Notes: generated from the letters alone by a model not told the origin. DNA of 64,000 nt from Charina bottae (GCA_023362775.1 JALMGJ010000025.1:4729001-4793000); one strand, 5' to 3'; shown: positions 12,424 to 24,904, counted from the stretch's first letter. Numbers and translations are program-made.

Positions 12424-12620
12424 GCATGCAAATGCAAGTAGATAAATAGGTACCACTTCGGTGGGAAGGTAACAGCATTCCACGTGCGTCATGCTGGCCA
12501 CATGACCGTGGAAGCGTCTTCAGACAACGCTAGCTCTTCGGCTAACAAACGGAGATGAGCACCGGCCCCTAGAGTTGGACATGACTGCACAAATGTGCAG
12601 GGGGAACCTTTACCTTTACC
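12424..12620 (+). mobile_element. Squam-like SINE, 5'-truncated
   Basis: Starts in the SINE body at gcatgcaaatgcaagtag and ends tttacctttacct. The tRNA-related head is missing. Confidence 0.8.
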
Positions 12621-13408
12621 TACAGTATAGCTAAGAGAAAGACCTTATAAGACTTCCTTGAAAATTCTTGCCTTACACCACTGGCACCCTACTTGAGTAC
12701 AAAACACAAAACATTCATTACTGTGTGGCTGAATAGACAGACTTCGATGATAGCTCCTAGGAACCAATTAAAGGGGTTAACTGAGCCATGAGACTCCATA
12801 AATGAAACCAATTCCTTTTTTCTTTATTTCCCACTAAAGCTCTGACATAAAGCCAGGAGAGAAATGCATAAGCTCCAGGAACTTATATGGTGACAAATGA
12901 CTGTATTACCACTACCAATAATGGGTCTTTTTTCCAGACACAAGAAGCACAATGAGCTTCCTATTGCCTTGCAACATTATGAAAAAAGAGAACATGAGAT
13001 GTCTAAGCATTATAAGCCTCATGTATTAAACAAATGGAAGTAGTCCAGTGCCAGCAATAACTCTTTATGTTGTAAGCAAATTCTGACTCCTTCTTGGCTC
13101 TTTTTGCAAACTCAAATGTTTTATTGCAAATATCTCAACACAAAAACTTTGAACAAAGACAAATGATGCAGTAAAGTTTGTAGTCAAGCTGAAATTCTCC
13201 AAAAGAGGACAAGATTGAAACATCATCAGTCCATGCAAGCATATATAAACATGAGTTGCCAGGGCATGCTCACTAACTGTCCAGTTTTAGCATTTAGGCT
13301 TGGCATCAACTCAGGAATTACTTTATAAGTATATTTGGGAGCACAGTCTTCTAGCTGTCATATGGAGCTGCTATATGCAAAGTACTATTTCTGTGAGTAA
13401 AGGAATGC
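12621..13408. other. Intron sequence, no feature recognised
   Basis: AT-rich unique-looking sequence with no motif or repeat I can name. Confidence 0.4.

Positions 13409-13467
<59 letters not shown>
13409..13467. repeat. (ATCT)n microsatellite
   Basis: About 14 ATCT units without interruption. Confidence 0.95.
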
Positions 13468-14024
13468 GAAAACCTGTATGGCTGCTTGTCTTATACATAA
13501 CAATCTTATGTGGCTCACAGCAACAATGATGGCCATTTGCTATTCCCACCAGGCTGCATAACTCCAGAAAAGTTATGCACAACACCAAACCAGGAGTATA
13601 AATATAGAGACCCTTCTAGTATAATTCATTTTAGCATTATACTGGTCTCAGTACCTATAGGAATAAAACATGTGAAAGAACCAGTGGAAAGGTGTGGAGA
13701 TAGCTCATCCCTTTGATAATTGATTGACTTAGATTTATCAAGATTCCTATTCCCATTGAAGCTGTAAACATCCATGATACATTGGCTGGTGTATAAGTCT
13801 GGGACAGGCACATAATCCCGCTGACCTCTTCAAGTCATTTGTTGGCGAATTAATGTGGACAGTTATGCTTTACTTTTCAGATCCAGAAACTGAGATAAAA
13901 TCCAGAACTGAGGCATAAAGGAGAACATCTACCTTAGTGAAGAATTAGACAATCAAAGATACCCAAGAAGAAAATGTGTAGTAATATCAAATATTTGGCA
14001 AAATGTAGACTGAATTGGTGTTCA

Positions 14025-14201
<177 letters not shown>

Positions 14202-15174
14202 CTAAAGAAAAGGAGGAAGACATTTTTAGATGCTTTCATCCATTCATAATCTACTGTATTTTCAAATGTTTTTTCCTTCTCTCGTGTATAAGTATGATAA
14301 CAAAACAATACATCTAAATGCTCTGAATTTAATTATTTGCTAATTATGCCCAATGAAAATGTAGAGGACAAATCACAAATGTGTGATGCTTCTAGGATGC
14401 TTCTACATATGCACTAAGTCATAACAAAACTGAATAGCCATTAACATGGGCATTTATAGAAATGTCAAGCAAAGTCACTGAGCCACATCCTTTGCTGTTT
14501 GTTAACAATCCGTAAGTCTGCATTAAACAGAAATTAGACTTTTCTGCTCTAATAAATCTTTTTACAATAGTTGGTTGGATATTATATGCTAGAAAATAAA
14601 AGGAAGCTACCAAGCCAAACACACTCTCAAACCTATAAATGCACAATGTGCTACCCATTTACTTACAGGGGGAACAGGTAATGTGTGTCATGACACAAAT
14701 GCCACCCCTTACGAACTTGTGTGCAATGTTATGATGTAAGTATGAAAGGGCAGAATTTATGTTGCAACATCAAGACACATATTTTGTCATTTTTGAGTCA
14801 TCATTGCTAGCTTCAGGCTTATCTGCATTTATAGCATTCCCCCCCTTCCCCACCTGTAATCTGCTTAAGAGTAATCACAGAAAGTTTAAAACATTGATAG
14901 CTTGCTATGCATAGATATGGAAGATAGTAGTAAATATTAACAAATCAAACAAAGGCATAATGAAAACTACAGTATGTTGACAAGACTTTGAATAGTTCAG
15001 AATGTTTAGAGAAGAAGATGGCAAATCTGGAGGTGTCAAGTTGGCAAAAGCTGGTTTAGACTATCCCAAGTGTATTAATTTGTTCATTGATGGAGGAGGA
15101 GAAGGCACAATATTAACTAACCATACCATCTTCCCTTTTGTCATAAACTACCAGATTTATCTCACATTCTTTTC
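14202..15174. other. Intron sequence, no feature recognised
   Basis: Unique-looking intron between the 174-bp exon and the 3' end of the Vingi-like element. The open frames at 14419-14658 and 15002-15208 show no recognisable motif. Confidence 0.4.
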
Positions 15175-15601
15175 AAACAAACAAACAAAAGGTTTATTAC
15201 AGTCTTAGACCAGTACAAGGATGATACTCTGTGACAGTATACATAGTCTGTCTTAAAATGATAGCAACCTACAGTAAAATTACATTAAAAGTTAAAATTA
15301 AATTAAAATACATTTATAAGACTATCTAGCTAAACTCTATGGGTACAATCTAAGGTGCAGCCTATACTAGGTAAAAATATAGTCACTAAGATTATGTTAA
15401 ATATAACATGTAAAGTGTAAGTATCTAAAATTACAACTATGTTAATATATAAAAATTTAAATGAATTACTGTTACATAAAGTACATTACAAAAATTAGCC
15501 CATCAAGGTTTGACGAGACTTCATTGCTGCTGCACAAAACCTGGTTACCTGCACTGTGACAATAGGCTTTTCATCTATAAGCAGCATTTGAGTATGGTCT
15601 G
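15175..15601 (-). mobile_element. Vingi-like LINE, 3' part (split element)
   Basis: Minus-strand 3' portion of the LINE whose body is at 18945-20650. It encodes the C-terminal segment with 'IVTVQVTRFCAAAM', a stop, an AT-rich 3' UTR and a terminal (TTTG)n run near 15175-15190. The reading frame before the inserted material (...ISKYRPD) continues exactly in the frame on this side, showing the two pieces were once one element. Confidence 0.7.
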
Positions 15602-15611
15602 AATCTGGGTG

Positions 15612-15783
15612 ACATACATACATACTAGATTCCTTCCTTCTACCAAGTGTCATCCTCACCATCCTTTATACTGGGAAGGGTAACCTTTCACTCAAAGACC
15701 TCATGTGAACACCAAAATGCTATGTTGTGTGTCTCCTAAGCCCCTTTGGATCACACCAAAAATCAGAATGGCATGCTTGAATT
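15612..15783. other. 205-bp block, copy 2, left part (with short ATAC run)
   Basis: Identical by eye to 9814-9971, preceded by a short catacatac run. Flanked on the left by aatctgggtg (15602-15611), the left member of a target-site duplication whose partner aatctgggcg is at 18945-18954. Interrupted at 15783/15784 by the L2 element. Confidence 0.8.
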
Positions 15784-18713
15784 GCTACCGGTGGCGCGTT
15801 CCGGCCCCCCGTGTTCATACCCAGGCCCTGGTAAGCAGATCCTCGTGGGCTCCGGTCTCCGACTGCTGCTGCTGAATGCCAGGTCGGTGAACAACAAGGC
15901 CCCCCTTATAGGTGATCTAATCATAGAGGAGGGGGCCGACCTGGCGTGTATTACCGAGACCTGGCTGGGCCCAGAGGGGGGAGTAGCCCTCTCGGAGATA
16001 TGCCCAGCCGGGTTTCGGGTGTGGCATCAGCCGAGACACCGGGGCAGGGGAGGAGGGGTGGCAGTGGTCATCCGAGAGTCCCTTGTGGCCTTCAGGGGCG
16101 CTGCTCCACAAGTGACCGGGTGTGAGACCCTGTTTTTCAAGTTGGGTTCACGAGAACAGTTGGGAGTGTTGCTGCTGTACCAGCCTCCCTGCTGCGTAGC
16201 AACCTCCCTGCCTGAGCTGCTCGAGGCTGTCTCGGGGTTGGCGGTGGAGTTCCCCAGACTTATGGTTCTGGGGGACTTCAATCTGCCGTCTCTGGGACGG
16301 TCCTCGGAGGCGGCCCGGGAGTTCATGGCTACCATGGCAGCTATGGGCCTGTCTCAGATTATTCGTGACCCGACTCGTGACAGTGGTCTCACCCCGGACT
16401 TAGTTTTCTTGTCTGAGCAGTGGCAATGTGATCTGAGGGGAGAGTTACATCTTTCTCCATTGTCATGGTCAGACCACGCCCTGGTGATCCTGAGACTCTC
16501 TTGTGCTACCCCACTCCGCAGGGAGGCGGGACCTATTCGATTGGTCCGCCCCCGGCGACTGATGGACCCAGTGAGGTTTCAGAAGGAGCTGGGGGTTATT
16601 CCCGAGGACTTGCTTCACGCTCCAGTGGAGGTCCTGGCCGCGGCCTGGAATAAAGCCGCGGCCGGAGCCCTGGACAAGATCGCGCCTATGCGACCTCTCC
16701 GGCCCTGTTCGACCCGCTGCTCTCCGTGGTTCACGGAAGAGTTAAGGGCTTTGAAGAGGGTTAAGAGACGTCTAGAGTGCCGCTGGAGAAAGACGAAGAC
16801 TGAATCTGACCGAACACAAGCTAGAGCCGCAGTTAAGGCCTACCTTGTGGCGGTAAGAGCGGCGAAACGTGAATATTTCTCCGCTCTTATTGCGTCCGCA
16901 GAATGCCGCCCGACGGCCCTTTTCAAGATTACAAGATCACTTTTGGGTCGGGAGCAGGGCGAGACCCACTTACAGGGCCGTTCGGAAGAGTTTTCTGAGC
17001 ATCTGCAGGACAAAATCGCTCAGATTCATTCTAAGTTGGACTCCAAGCGTGAGACAAGATCTGGGGAGATGCCAGGGGCTCGTACTTACCACGTTATCTG
17101 GGAACAGTTTGATCCTGTTGCGCATGATGAAGTAGACAGGATCCTCCGGATTGTAAACGCCACCACATGCCAGCTTGACTCATGTCCCTCCTGGCTGGTG
17201 AAATCAGCTAGTGAGGTGACATGTGGCTGGATCCAGGCGATGATTAATTCGTCCTTGAGTGAGGGGGTGTTCCCGGCGGCCTTTAAGGTGGCGCTGGTGC
17301 ACCCCCTCCTCAAGAAACCTTCCCTGGACCCTACAATCCTGGGCAATTTTCGCCCAGTCTCCCACCTTCCCTTTTTAGGAAAGGTGGTTGAGAAGGTGGT
17401 GGCGTTGCAACTCCAGAGGATTCTGGATGAAACGGATTATCTGGACCACTTCCAGTCAGGTTTCAGGCCGGGATATGGGACGGAGACCGCATTGGTCGCA
17501 CTTATGGATGATCTCTGGCGAGAGCGGGATGGAGGGAGTGCGTCCATCCTTGCTCTCTTAGATCTCTCAGCGGCTTTCGATACCGTCGACCATGGTATAC
17601 TTTTGGAGCGGCTCGAGGAGTTGGGAGCGGGCGGTGTGGTTTTGCGCTGGTTCGCCTCCTTTCTCCAGGGCCGCTCCCAGTCGGTGTTGATAGGGGAGGA
17701 GAGAGCTGACCCGCGACCCCTGACTTGTGGGGTGCCGCAGGGGTCGGTTCTCTCTCCACTCCTATTTAACATCTACATGAAGCCACTGGGCGAGATCATC
17801 CGTCACCACGGGATGAGGTATCACCAATATGCTGATGATACCCAGTTATACATCTCCGTCCCGGGTGAAGTAAGTGATGCGGTCAATGCCTTATCTCAGT
17901 GCCTGGAGGCTGTGGGGGGTCTGGATGGGGAACAACAGGCTTCAACTGAACCCTGGTAAGACGGAGTGGCTGTGGATTGATGGCCCCCCTGGATCCGGGA
18001 AGTTGTCATCTTTGGTTCTGGGGGGGGTTGCACTACCCCACTCGGATCCAGTGCGGAATCTGGGGGTCCTCCTGGACTCGCGACTCCTGCTTGAAGAGCA
18101 GGTGGCAGTCGTGGCCAGGAGGGCCTTTGCACAGCTGCGAGTTGTGCACCAGTTACGCCCTTTCCTGGATCGGGAGGCCCTCCGAACAGTCACTCACGCC
18201 CTTGTCATCTCCCGTATAGACTATTGTAATGCGCTCTACATGGGGCTACCCTTGAAGAGTATCCGGAAGCTTCAGCTGGTGCAGAATGCAGCGGCGCGAG
18301 CAGTTATGAGTGCCAGAAGATCGGCACATGTAACACCTCTGCTTCGCGAGCTGCATTGGGTGCCAGTTTGCTTCCGGGTCCAATTCAAGGTGTTGGTGAT
18401 TACCTTTAAAGCCCTACATGGCATAGGACCAGTGTACCTGAGGGACCGTCTCGTCCCGATAACGTCGACCCGCCCCACCCGTACATGCAGGGAGGGCATG
18501 CTTCGGACCCCCTCAACAAGACAATTCCATCTAGCGGGGTCCAGGAGGCGTGCCTTCTCTGCGATAGCGCCCGCCTTGTGGAATATTCTGCCCCCGGAGG
18601 TGAGACTGGCCCCCTCCCTCCTGGCCTTTCGGAAGGCCCTTAAGACCTGGCTTTGCCACCTGGCCTGGGACGACGGAGGTGGTAGTGCCTCCTGGGGTTG
18701 GCTTGCCCCATAG
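15784..18713 (+). pseudogene. L2 ORF2 (endonuclease plus reverse transcriptase), one frameshift
   Basis: ORF2 of a non-LTR retrotransposon, which nicks chromosomal DNA and reverse-transcribes its RNA at the nick. An apurinic-type endonuclease comes first (motifs LLLNARSVNNK, CITETWLGPEGG, GRGGGVAVVIRES, VLGDFNLPSL, SDHALV). RT follows (FRPVSHLPFLGKV, FQSGFRPGYGTETALV, LLDLSAAFDTVDHGILL, GVPQGSVLSPLLFNIYMKP, and the catalytic box YHQYADDTQLYI). A conserved C-terminal region then extends to about 18713. The frame opens in the flanking block at 15746 and is open to 17959. It continues in another frame from about 17900 to 18713. The break is one extra G in a G run near 17915, where the copy at 11140 has a shorter run. 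There is no other stop, so disruption is recent. Confidence 0.9.
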
Positions 18714-18897
18714 CTCTACTATCTATTCTGCGGGTCCAAGCCCATCCTGGATTTTATTTTATTATGTTTTGTTTGTGTTTTTAGATATTTTGTATAGTTT
18801 TAAATTTTTATTTATTGTAACCCGCCCAGAGTCCCTTGCATGGGAGATGGGCGGGGAATAAATTTGAATAATAAATAAATAAATAAATAAATAAATT
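15784..18897 (+). mobile_element. L2-type LINE, nearly complete ORF2, young copy
   Basis: About 3.1 kb, beginning just upstream of the endonuclease domain and ending with the cccagagtccc...gagatgggcggg hairpin and an AAATA/AAAT tail (to 18897). It lacks a 5' UTR and any ORF1, so it is 5'-truncated. It sits inside the 205-bp block, and the intact block at 9814-10018 gives the empty site (gaatt|actc). The target duplication is at most att/aatt, hard to separate from the tail. It is the best preserved of the ten or so L2 copies in the window. Confidence 0.92.
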
Positions 18898-18944
18898 ACT
18901 CATTCATTAAAAACAGTTAAGATGGCAATTAAGATGGTATCCTT
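18898..18944. other. 205-bp block, copy 2, right part
   Basis: Identical by eye to 9972-10018 (actcattcatt to gtatcctt). It is followed at once by the right target-site duplication aatctgggcg and then by the interrupted Vingi-like coding sequence. Confidence 0.8.
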
Positions 18945-20650
18945 AATCTGGGCGATATTTACTAATCAGAGGTAAGATGAGTTTGGTTGGAAATCTCTGT
19001 AAAAGACACAGAGAAGAAGGACGTGGTCTGTGGTTTCCACCTCTCCGGAGTCACAAGGACAGAGCCTCAGACCTTTTGGCACCAATTAATTAACATTCCT
19101 GAGGAGGGAGTTAAACCATGAGCCCTCCTGACTCCAACAGAAAAAAAAACTTCTCAGCCTGACTTTTTAAAAACAGAACATTCCAGATTCTTTCAAAATC
19201 ATAAAATACATAACACTTGCCACTCTGTATCCTTTATCCTTTGTTTCAGCTCTTGTTTTGCCTGATTTTATTCCATCTCGAGAACTGAAGATGGGGAATA
19301 GCCTAGCTTTAAAAGAATAGAGTCAATGGCCTTAATCCATGTGGATTGAAAGTTATCCTGAAGAATGAGAGGTGCTAGGCCTTTGGGGTAAAAGTTGAGC
19401 TTTAGCCAAAGGTTTAGAGAGGCTAGACACACTCTTGACTCAACTTTTATCATGCCTGTTTCTAGGTGTAGATCTGCATTTGAGACAGATCAAGGCATCT
19501 GGAGTGCTGCTCTGATGAATTTAGATTGCACTCTTTCCAGAGGTGTGAAACATGAGGTTGGGGGGCCAACTAGAGTCCCATAGAGAAGCTGAGCTAACGA
19601 CTTTCCCTGAAAGAGTTTGAGTGTGGCTGGAACGTAAAATCCTCCCTTACAACAGAAAAATTGTAAAATGGCGTTGGCAGATCTTTGTCCAGAGACTGTA
19701 GCATATTCACAGTGGGTTTTCCTCAAGCCGGTGGCATGGATGACCACCTAAATACTTGAAACTTGTCACTTGCTCTATTCTATGGCTGTGAATACTCTAT
19801 TAATGGAAATTTGGCCTATTGGCAAAAGGCATTATCTTAGTTTTCTGGTAGTTTATTTCCAGTTTATAGTTATCACAGTGCTGGGCCAGAGTTTTCAGAG
19901 CTCTTTTAAAGCCTATAGGTGTTCTGGAAAGAACTACAGTGTCATCTGCATAGAGTAACCGGGCAATGCTACGGTCCCCTTGTTTGAGAGGATGGAAATC
20001 TGGATTGTTTAAGCAACTCACCATTTCATTGATATAAAAGTTGAAAAGTAGGGGGGCCAGAATACAGCCCTGCTTCACCCCCTTTTGAGCTTTAATTGGC
20101 TTCGAGAGAGACCCTTGCATATTGCACCTGATCTTAAGGGTCGTATTGGTGTGTAGGGCACAGATTAAATGGAGAAGCCTGCGGTCAATTGATGTAGCTT
20201 CCAGCTTCTCCCATAGTCTGGTCCTAGATACCGAGTCAAAAGCTGCCTTAAGATCTATAAAGGCAGCATACAATGATGTTTTATTGGTTGAATATTTTTC
20301 AATCAAATGCTATAGGACCAAACATTGATCGATAGTGCCTCTACCTTCTCTGAAACCAGCCTGCTCTTCTGCTATCAGGTTTCCCTGATCCAGCCAATAC
20401 TTAAGTTTTTCATGGAGATGTTTGGCATAAAGTTTACTAATTATGTTTAATAAACTGATTGGCCTATAATTTGCAGGATCATCTCTCTTACCCTTCTTGA
20501 AGATTGGGACAATAATTGCCAAGCCCCAGTCCATTTTTTTAATGACCAGGATTTTCCAGAATGGCAGACAAATTTTGTGCCATTGCAATGACAATCAGAA
20601 GTTACTGGATTTGACTGTCCTCTAGGTATGCTTAGTCTCAGGTACAAATA
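18945..20650 (-). mobile_element. Vingi-like LINE, RT and C-terminal part (split element)
   Basis: Minus-strand non-LTR retrotransposon. RT motifs in order: ANYRPISLLNIISKLY and EEQAGFREGRGTIDQC (20310-20594), then AAFIDLKAAFDSV, KGVKQGCILAPLLFNFYINE and the catalytic LLYADDTVVLS (19800-20306). A C-terminal Cys/His cluster of the form LCPCDSGEVETTDHVLLLC lies near 19010-19075. Frames are broken near 20306 and between 19747 and 19800. It is 5'-truncated near 20650, without an endonuclease. Assignment to Vingi is from memory; another I/Jockey-group clade is possible. Confidence 0.7.
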
Positions 20651-20689
20651 GATTTTACTGGATATTTGATTCTGTATTCTTACTTCAAC

Positions 20690-20822
20690 CTGAGGAGGAG
20701 GAGGAGGAGGAGGAGGAGGAGGAGGAGGAGGAGGAGGAGGAGGAGGAGGAGAAGGAGAAGGAGAAGGAGAAGGAGAAGGAGAAGAAGGAGAAGGAGAAGG
20801 AGAAGGAGAAGGAGAAGGAAGA
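20690..20822. repeat. (GGA)n / (GGAGAA)n microsatellite
   Basis: GGA triplets pass into a GGAGAA hexamer array. It lies just beyond the truncated 5' end of the Vingi-like element. The 61-codon poly-Arg frame over it is an artefact. Confidence 0.95.
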
Positions 20823-21135
20823 GACCTAGTCAGCCTCCCAAGATGAGATAGTAGGATATGATATACTTTGATAATTCAAGAATCCAAACTATCTCAAAAA
20901 CAGTTAGTGTTTCAAATTAGAATGAGGGGAAATCATATAATTTTTCACAGTATGGTTAAGTCATCGACATGTTTCTTCTGAGTCTGTGTCACATGGTACA
21001 TTTTATGTTATTTCCATTATTAAGCTGCCCTTCCATTCCTATTTTAAGGCAGTCTGGTTTGGGCAAACAAACAACCCTTAAATGTTAAGAATTATATAAG
21101 GGGCTCCACTTGTTACACTTCACTGTGTCACCTAT

Positions 21136-21368
21136 CTTCTTTTTAATCCATTCAGTCATGTCCGATTCTTGGAGACTGCCTGGACAAGTCCCTGCAGTTT
21201 TCTTGGCAAGGTTTTTTTCAGAAGTGGCTTGCCACTGCCTCCTTCCTAGGGCTGAGAGTTTGACTGGCCCAAGGTCACCCAGCTGGCTTTGTGCCTAAGG
21301 TGGGACTAGAACTCATTTTCTCCCAGTTTCTAGCCTGATGCCTTAACCACTACACCAAATTGGCTCTC
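21136..21368 (-). mobile_element. Full SINE, Sauria-type with BovB-like tail
   Basis: On the minus strand a tRNA-derived head (gagagccaatttggtgtagt) and body lead to a BovB-like end (ccaagaatcggacatgactg, aatggatt). The 11-bp duplication GTGTCACCTAT at 21125-21135 and 21369-21379 fixes the ends. Tail similarity to 3280-3379 suggests BovB mobilisation. Confidence 0.85.
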
Positions 21369-21520
21369 GTGTCACCTATAGAGGAACTCAATTTACCTTG
21401 ACTGTACTGTGCGGTAAGGAGACAGCAAGACTGAAAATGTCAAAAAAAGAGAGCTCTCCTTCTCCATAGGAATCTAATAGAATTATTCAGATGGCACAAG
21501 CAAAAGAATTGCACAACATT

Positions 21521-21762
21521 TTATTTATTTAATTTTTATCACACCTTTACTATTTTTATAAATAACTCAAGGCGGCTAACATACCTAATACTCCTTCCTC
21601 CTTCTCTTTTCCCCACAACAGCAACCCTGTGAGGTGAGTTGGGCTGAGAGAGAGTGACTGGCCCAAGGTCACCCAGCCAGCTTTCATGCCTAAGGCGGGA
21701 CTAGAACTCACAGACTCCTGGTTTTTAGCCCGTTCCCTTAACCACTAGACCAAACTGGCTCT
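21521..21762 (-). mobile_element. SINE with the same head but a different (L2-like) tail
   Basis: Shares the tRNA-derived head and body (accaaactggctct, cccaaggtcacccagc on the plus strand) with 21136-21368. Its 3' part is different: cctcctt...acatacctaat...ccttgagttatttataaa, ending in an AAAT-like tail. This suggests a second LINE partner. Confidence 0.75.
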
Positions 21763-22111
21763 TATACTGAGCATCTTAGATAAGATTTTTGGTTTGTTAG
21801 TTTTTTTTTTAAAAAAAACTCATTAGTTTCAATATTTTCTTCCAGAAAATGGATGTCTTGAGAATGGGCATACCCATCAGGGCAGTCATTTTGTGAAAGA
21901 GCTTCCTGCCATGAAAGCCATGATGTAAGATTGTTTATAGGCCTATCTGCATTTCCAGGTTGCCCCATCCCATCACCAGAACACAGGTCATAGCCATTTT
22001 GCCTATGGACATTCCTTTCCCCTAGGGCTACCCCTGCATTTTGATTGGCTACTTTGCTGAGGCAGAAATGCCCCCTCAACTACAGCAGTGATTATCATGT
22101 TCTCTAATGTA

Positions 22112-22400
22112 GCCTATATCAGTGTTTCTTAAAATTTTGCTCTCAGGACCTCTTCTCACTTTAAAAATGATGGAGGACCCCAAAAGAGCTTTTGTTTGTA
22201 TGGGTTATATTTATTGATATTTACCTTGTTAAAAATTAAAATTGACACATTCATAGAATATTTATTTACTGAATCATGTTAAAATAACAATATTATACCC
22301 ATTAGATAATAACATAAATAAAATATTTTTCATGAAAAAAAACTATATTTTAACATATAAAAAAGTAAGAGTGGCATTGGCTCTCTTACTGGTGATGGCA
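22112..22400 (+). mobile_element. Old hAT (Charlie-like) transposon relic
   Basis: Starts cagtgtttcttaaaatttt and continues with ggaccccaaaagagcttttg and gggttatatttattgatat. I recall this arrangement from ancient hAT-Charlie relics of amniotes. There is no open frame and the 3' end is unclear. Confidence 0.45.
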
Positions 22401-23204
22401 AAAATTCCTGTAATTTAGGTTTGTTGAACATGGGCCATGTGCAAAGCTACTTGCAATAATGACTCAAAGCCCTTTTTCTTTAAACCTGGGTTGCTTCCAA
22501 GCCATCTTGGACAATTGCATAAGTAATTATGCAATTTAAACACATTTCTGTTTACTCAAAACTATAATAAATATGCACAACAGTTCAGAGAGAATTAATG
22601 AGGTATTACATTAGGCTCCAAATCAATCATGAGAAAGTACACTTCCAAACAGCACAGCTAAACAGTGTGACTGGAAAATTTATTGGACAAGACTTCCACT
22701 GTGTCAGGTAAGAAGTAATTAATAAAGCAGAGAAGCCAAAAGTGATACAAGTTACATGGCTCCATTGAGCAAAATATCTATCTTCTGGCTGGCATATCCC
22801 AAATTATCCTTAGTTGTCAACTTCTGAAGTTCTTCCAAGAAAAAGAAAAGGAAGAAAAAATGAAATACAACTGATGACCTCCCACTAACTTTACTTTCTT
22901 TCAAGACTAATAAGCAAATGGGAATATTTAATTAGGCCAGAAGGTTGAGTGCTGGATATAGAATTTTTTGTGCTTTATTAATTGTATTACTTCTTCCATG
23001 GAGCTTGTTTACTTATTATGCTGTTCCCTTGCTCTTTTGCCAAAGAAGCTTACTTCTCTCATTTAGGCAGCTTACAGGTCCAGAATGGTTTCAGTTTCAG
23101 CCCAGAACTGCACTACATATAATTCCCTCAGTCTGATTGCTGGCTACAAAACTTCTAAGAATGCTTAAGTATGACATGTGACCTTCCTGCTTGGTTAGCT
23201 GCAC

Positions 23205-23690
23205 TGGTTCTGGTTTGCTGCTAGGTGAATTCAAGGTGCTAGTTATGACCTACAAAGCCCTACATGGCCTAGGGTTGTGTTACTTGAGGGACCACCTATC
23301 TTCCATGGGGTCAGCCTGGCCAGTTCAATCCAACAGGTTTGGCATGCTGCAGCTTCCTTTGATCAAGTAGGGCCATCTATTAGGACCTGGAAGCATGCCT
23401 TCTCTGTTGCAGCGCAACAATGAGGTTCCTTCTGAGATTTGGATGGTTTTCACCCTGATAGCCTTCTGGAGGGCCTTAAAGACCTGGCGGTTCTGTGAGG
23501 CATTAGTCTAGGGTGGTGTACAACACAGTATGTGTTGTTGACCAGATGTGCCATTGTGTTTATTGATATGTTCTCTCTTTGGATTATAGATTCATTATGT
23601 TGTTTTATGCTGTGAGTTTTCAAGGGTCAATTGGAGTCAGGAGGCATCTAAGTTGAAATAAACAAATCAACAAACAAACAAACCATCAGA
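23205..23690 (+). mobile_element. Old L2-type LINE fragment, C-terminal region and 3' UTR
   Basis: Order of words matches the L2 C-terminal region (tcaaggtgctagttatgacc, aaagccctacatggc, gccttctctgttgcagc, ccttaaagacctggcggtt), but with heavy divergence and no open frame. An older subfamily than the copies at 10-19 kb. Confidence 0.7.
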
Positions 23691-24904
23691 AGTATTCATG
23701 CTAATGAACTCTGCAGTCTACAGCTGGCAAATACAGCTGCAACTCAATAAAGTAGCCACTCCTTGAGGAATCCTATTGAATCTGTCAGGCTTCTCACACC
23801 CATGAAAACCATGATAGATGCCCCTTTCTAGCTACTTTGTTCTTTGCACACTGCCAAGGACACATGTAAGAATGGCAAAAGGTAGCCATGACATGACACT
23901 AGTGCTATGGAGCTGTAAGAAAATAACTTCAATTCATTCAGCTCCATTGAAAGAGATCCTAATGTTACATAGATATATTAAACAGGTTAAGATGAAAAGC
24001 ATACTGGCGCTAAATTAAAATTTAAACCAACAGAGTAGATACTATGAATCTGCTTGCAACCTAATGGGTTTCCCAACCCATAACCAAATGGATTTGATGC
24101 AACCATGAAAATACTAGAAAAATCATCCAGAGAGCACACTATTGAGAAAATATTAAACTACCTTTTAAAGCACCTCTGTTACAGTATCCAAGTAGAACCT
24201 CCTCAGATGATTTTGAGGAGCAGAAGGTGACACATAGGAGATAATACATGTTCTACTACTTTGAATCCAGATAACCATTTAGAATTTTAACAACCAGTCC
24301 TCTGTGTTTTACTTCAAAATAACCTCTTTGGAGTTCTCAAATTTTATGGTGCTATGACCCCTTAAAATGATAAATAAATTGGTGAGATGCCTCCAAATGA
24401 ACGAAACTAATGGTTCAGTGAGTTAGTGTGGGCAAGAAATAAATATACCACTTATTTTTAATAATTAAATGTTAATCTATACATTAAATAATAACAGAAC
24501 CTTGTAACTTAATATGTCATTGACAGACAGAATGGCTTGGTTTAGCCAACCTCCCCAAGGATCCCTCCTTGCACCCCTCTGGATTCCTGGAAGGGGTGCT
24601 GGGATGAGGGGAAAGCATAGGTGCCTAGTGTGCAGTTCTTCTCCCATCTTATTTAAAGATGGCCTGACCCCTGATGCTGGTGAAGGGCAAACTCTACCTG
24701 CATACATGCTACTACCCCCATGGATGCAAAGAGGGATCAGCATCTCTCCTGGGTGCCATGTGTAGTCCGGAGCATCAAAAGACAGTTCAGGTCACCAAAC
24801 AGGAACTACTATGTGCCCACTGGTGTCCCCAAGGGTTTGGAAAGTATGGTTCTTTGTGCCTCCTCAGAGATTCTCCAGACAAGGAATATAGCCTGTCATC
24901 TCTG

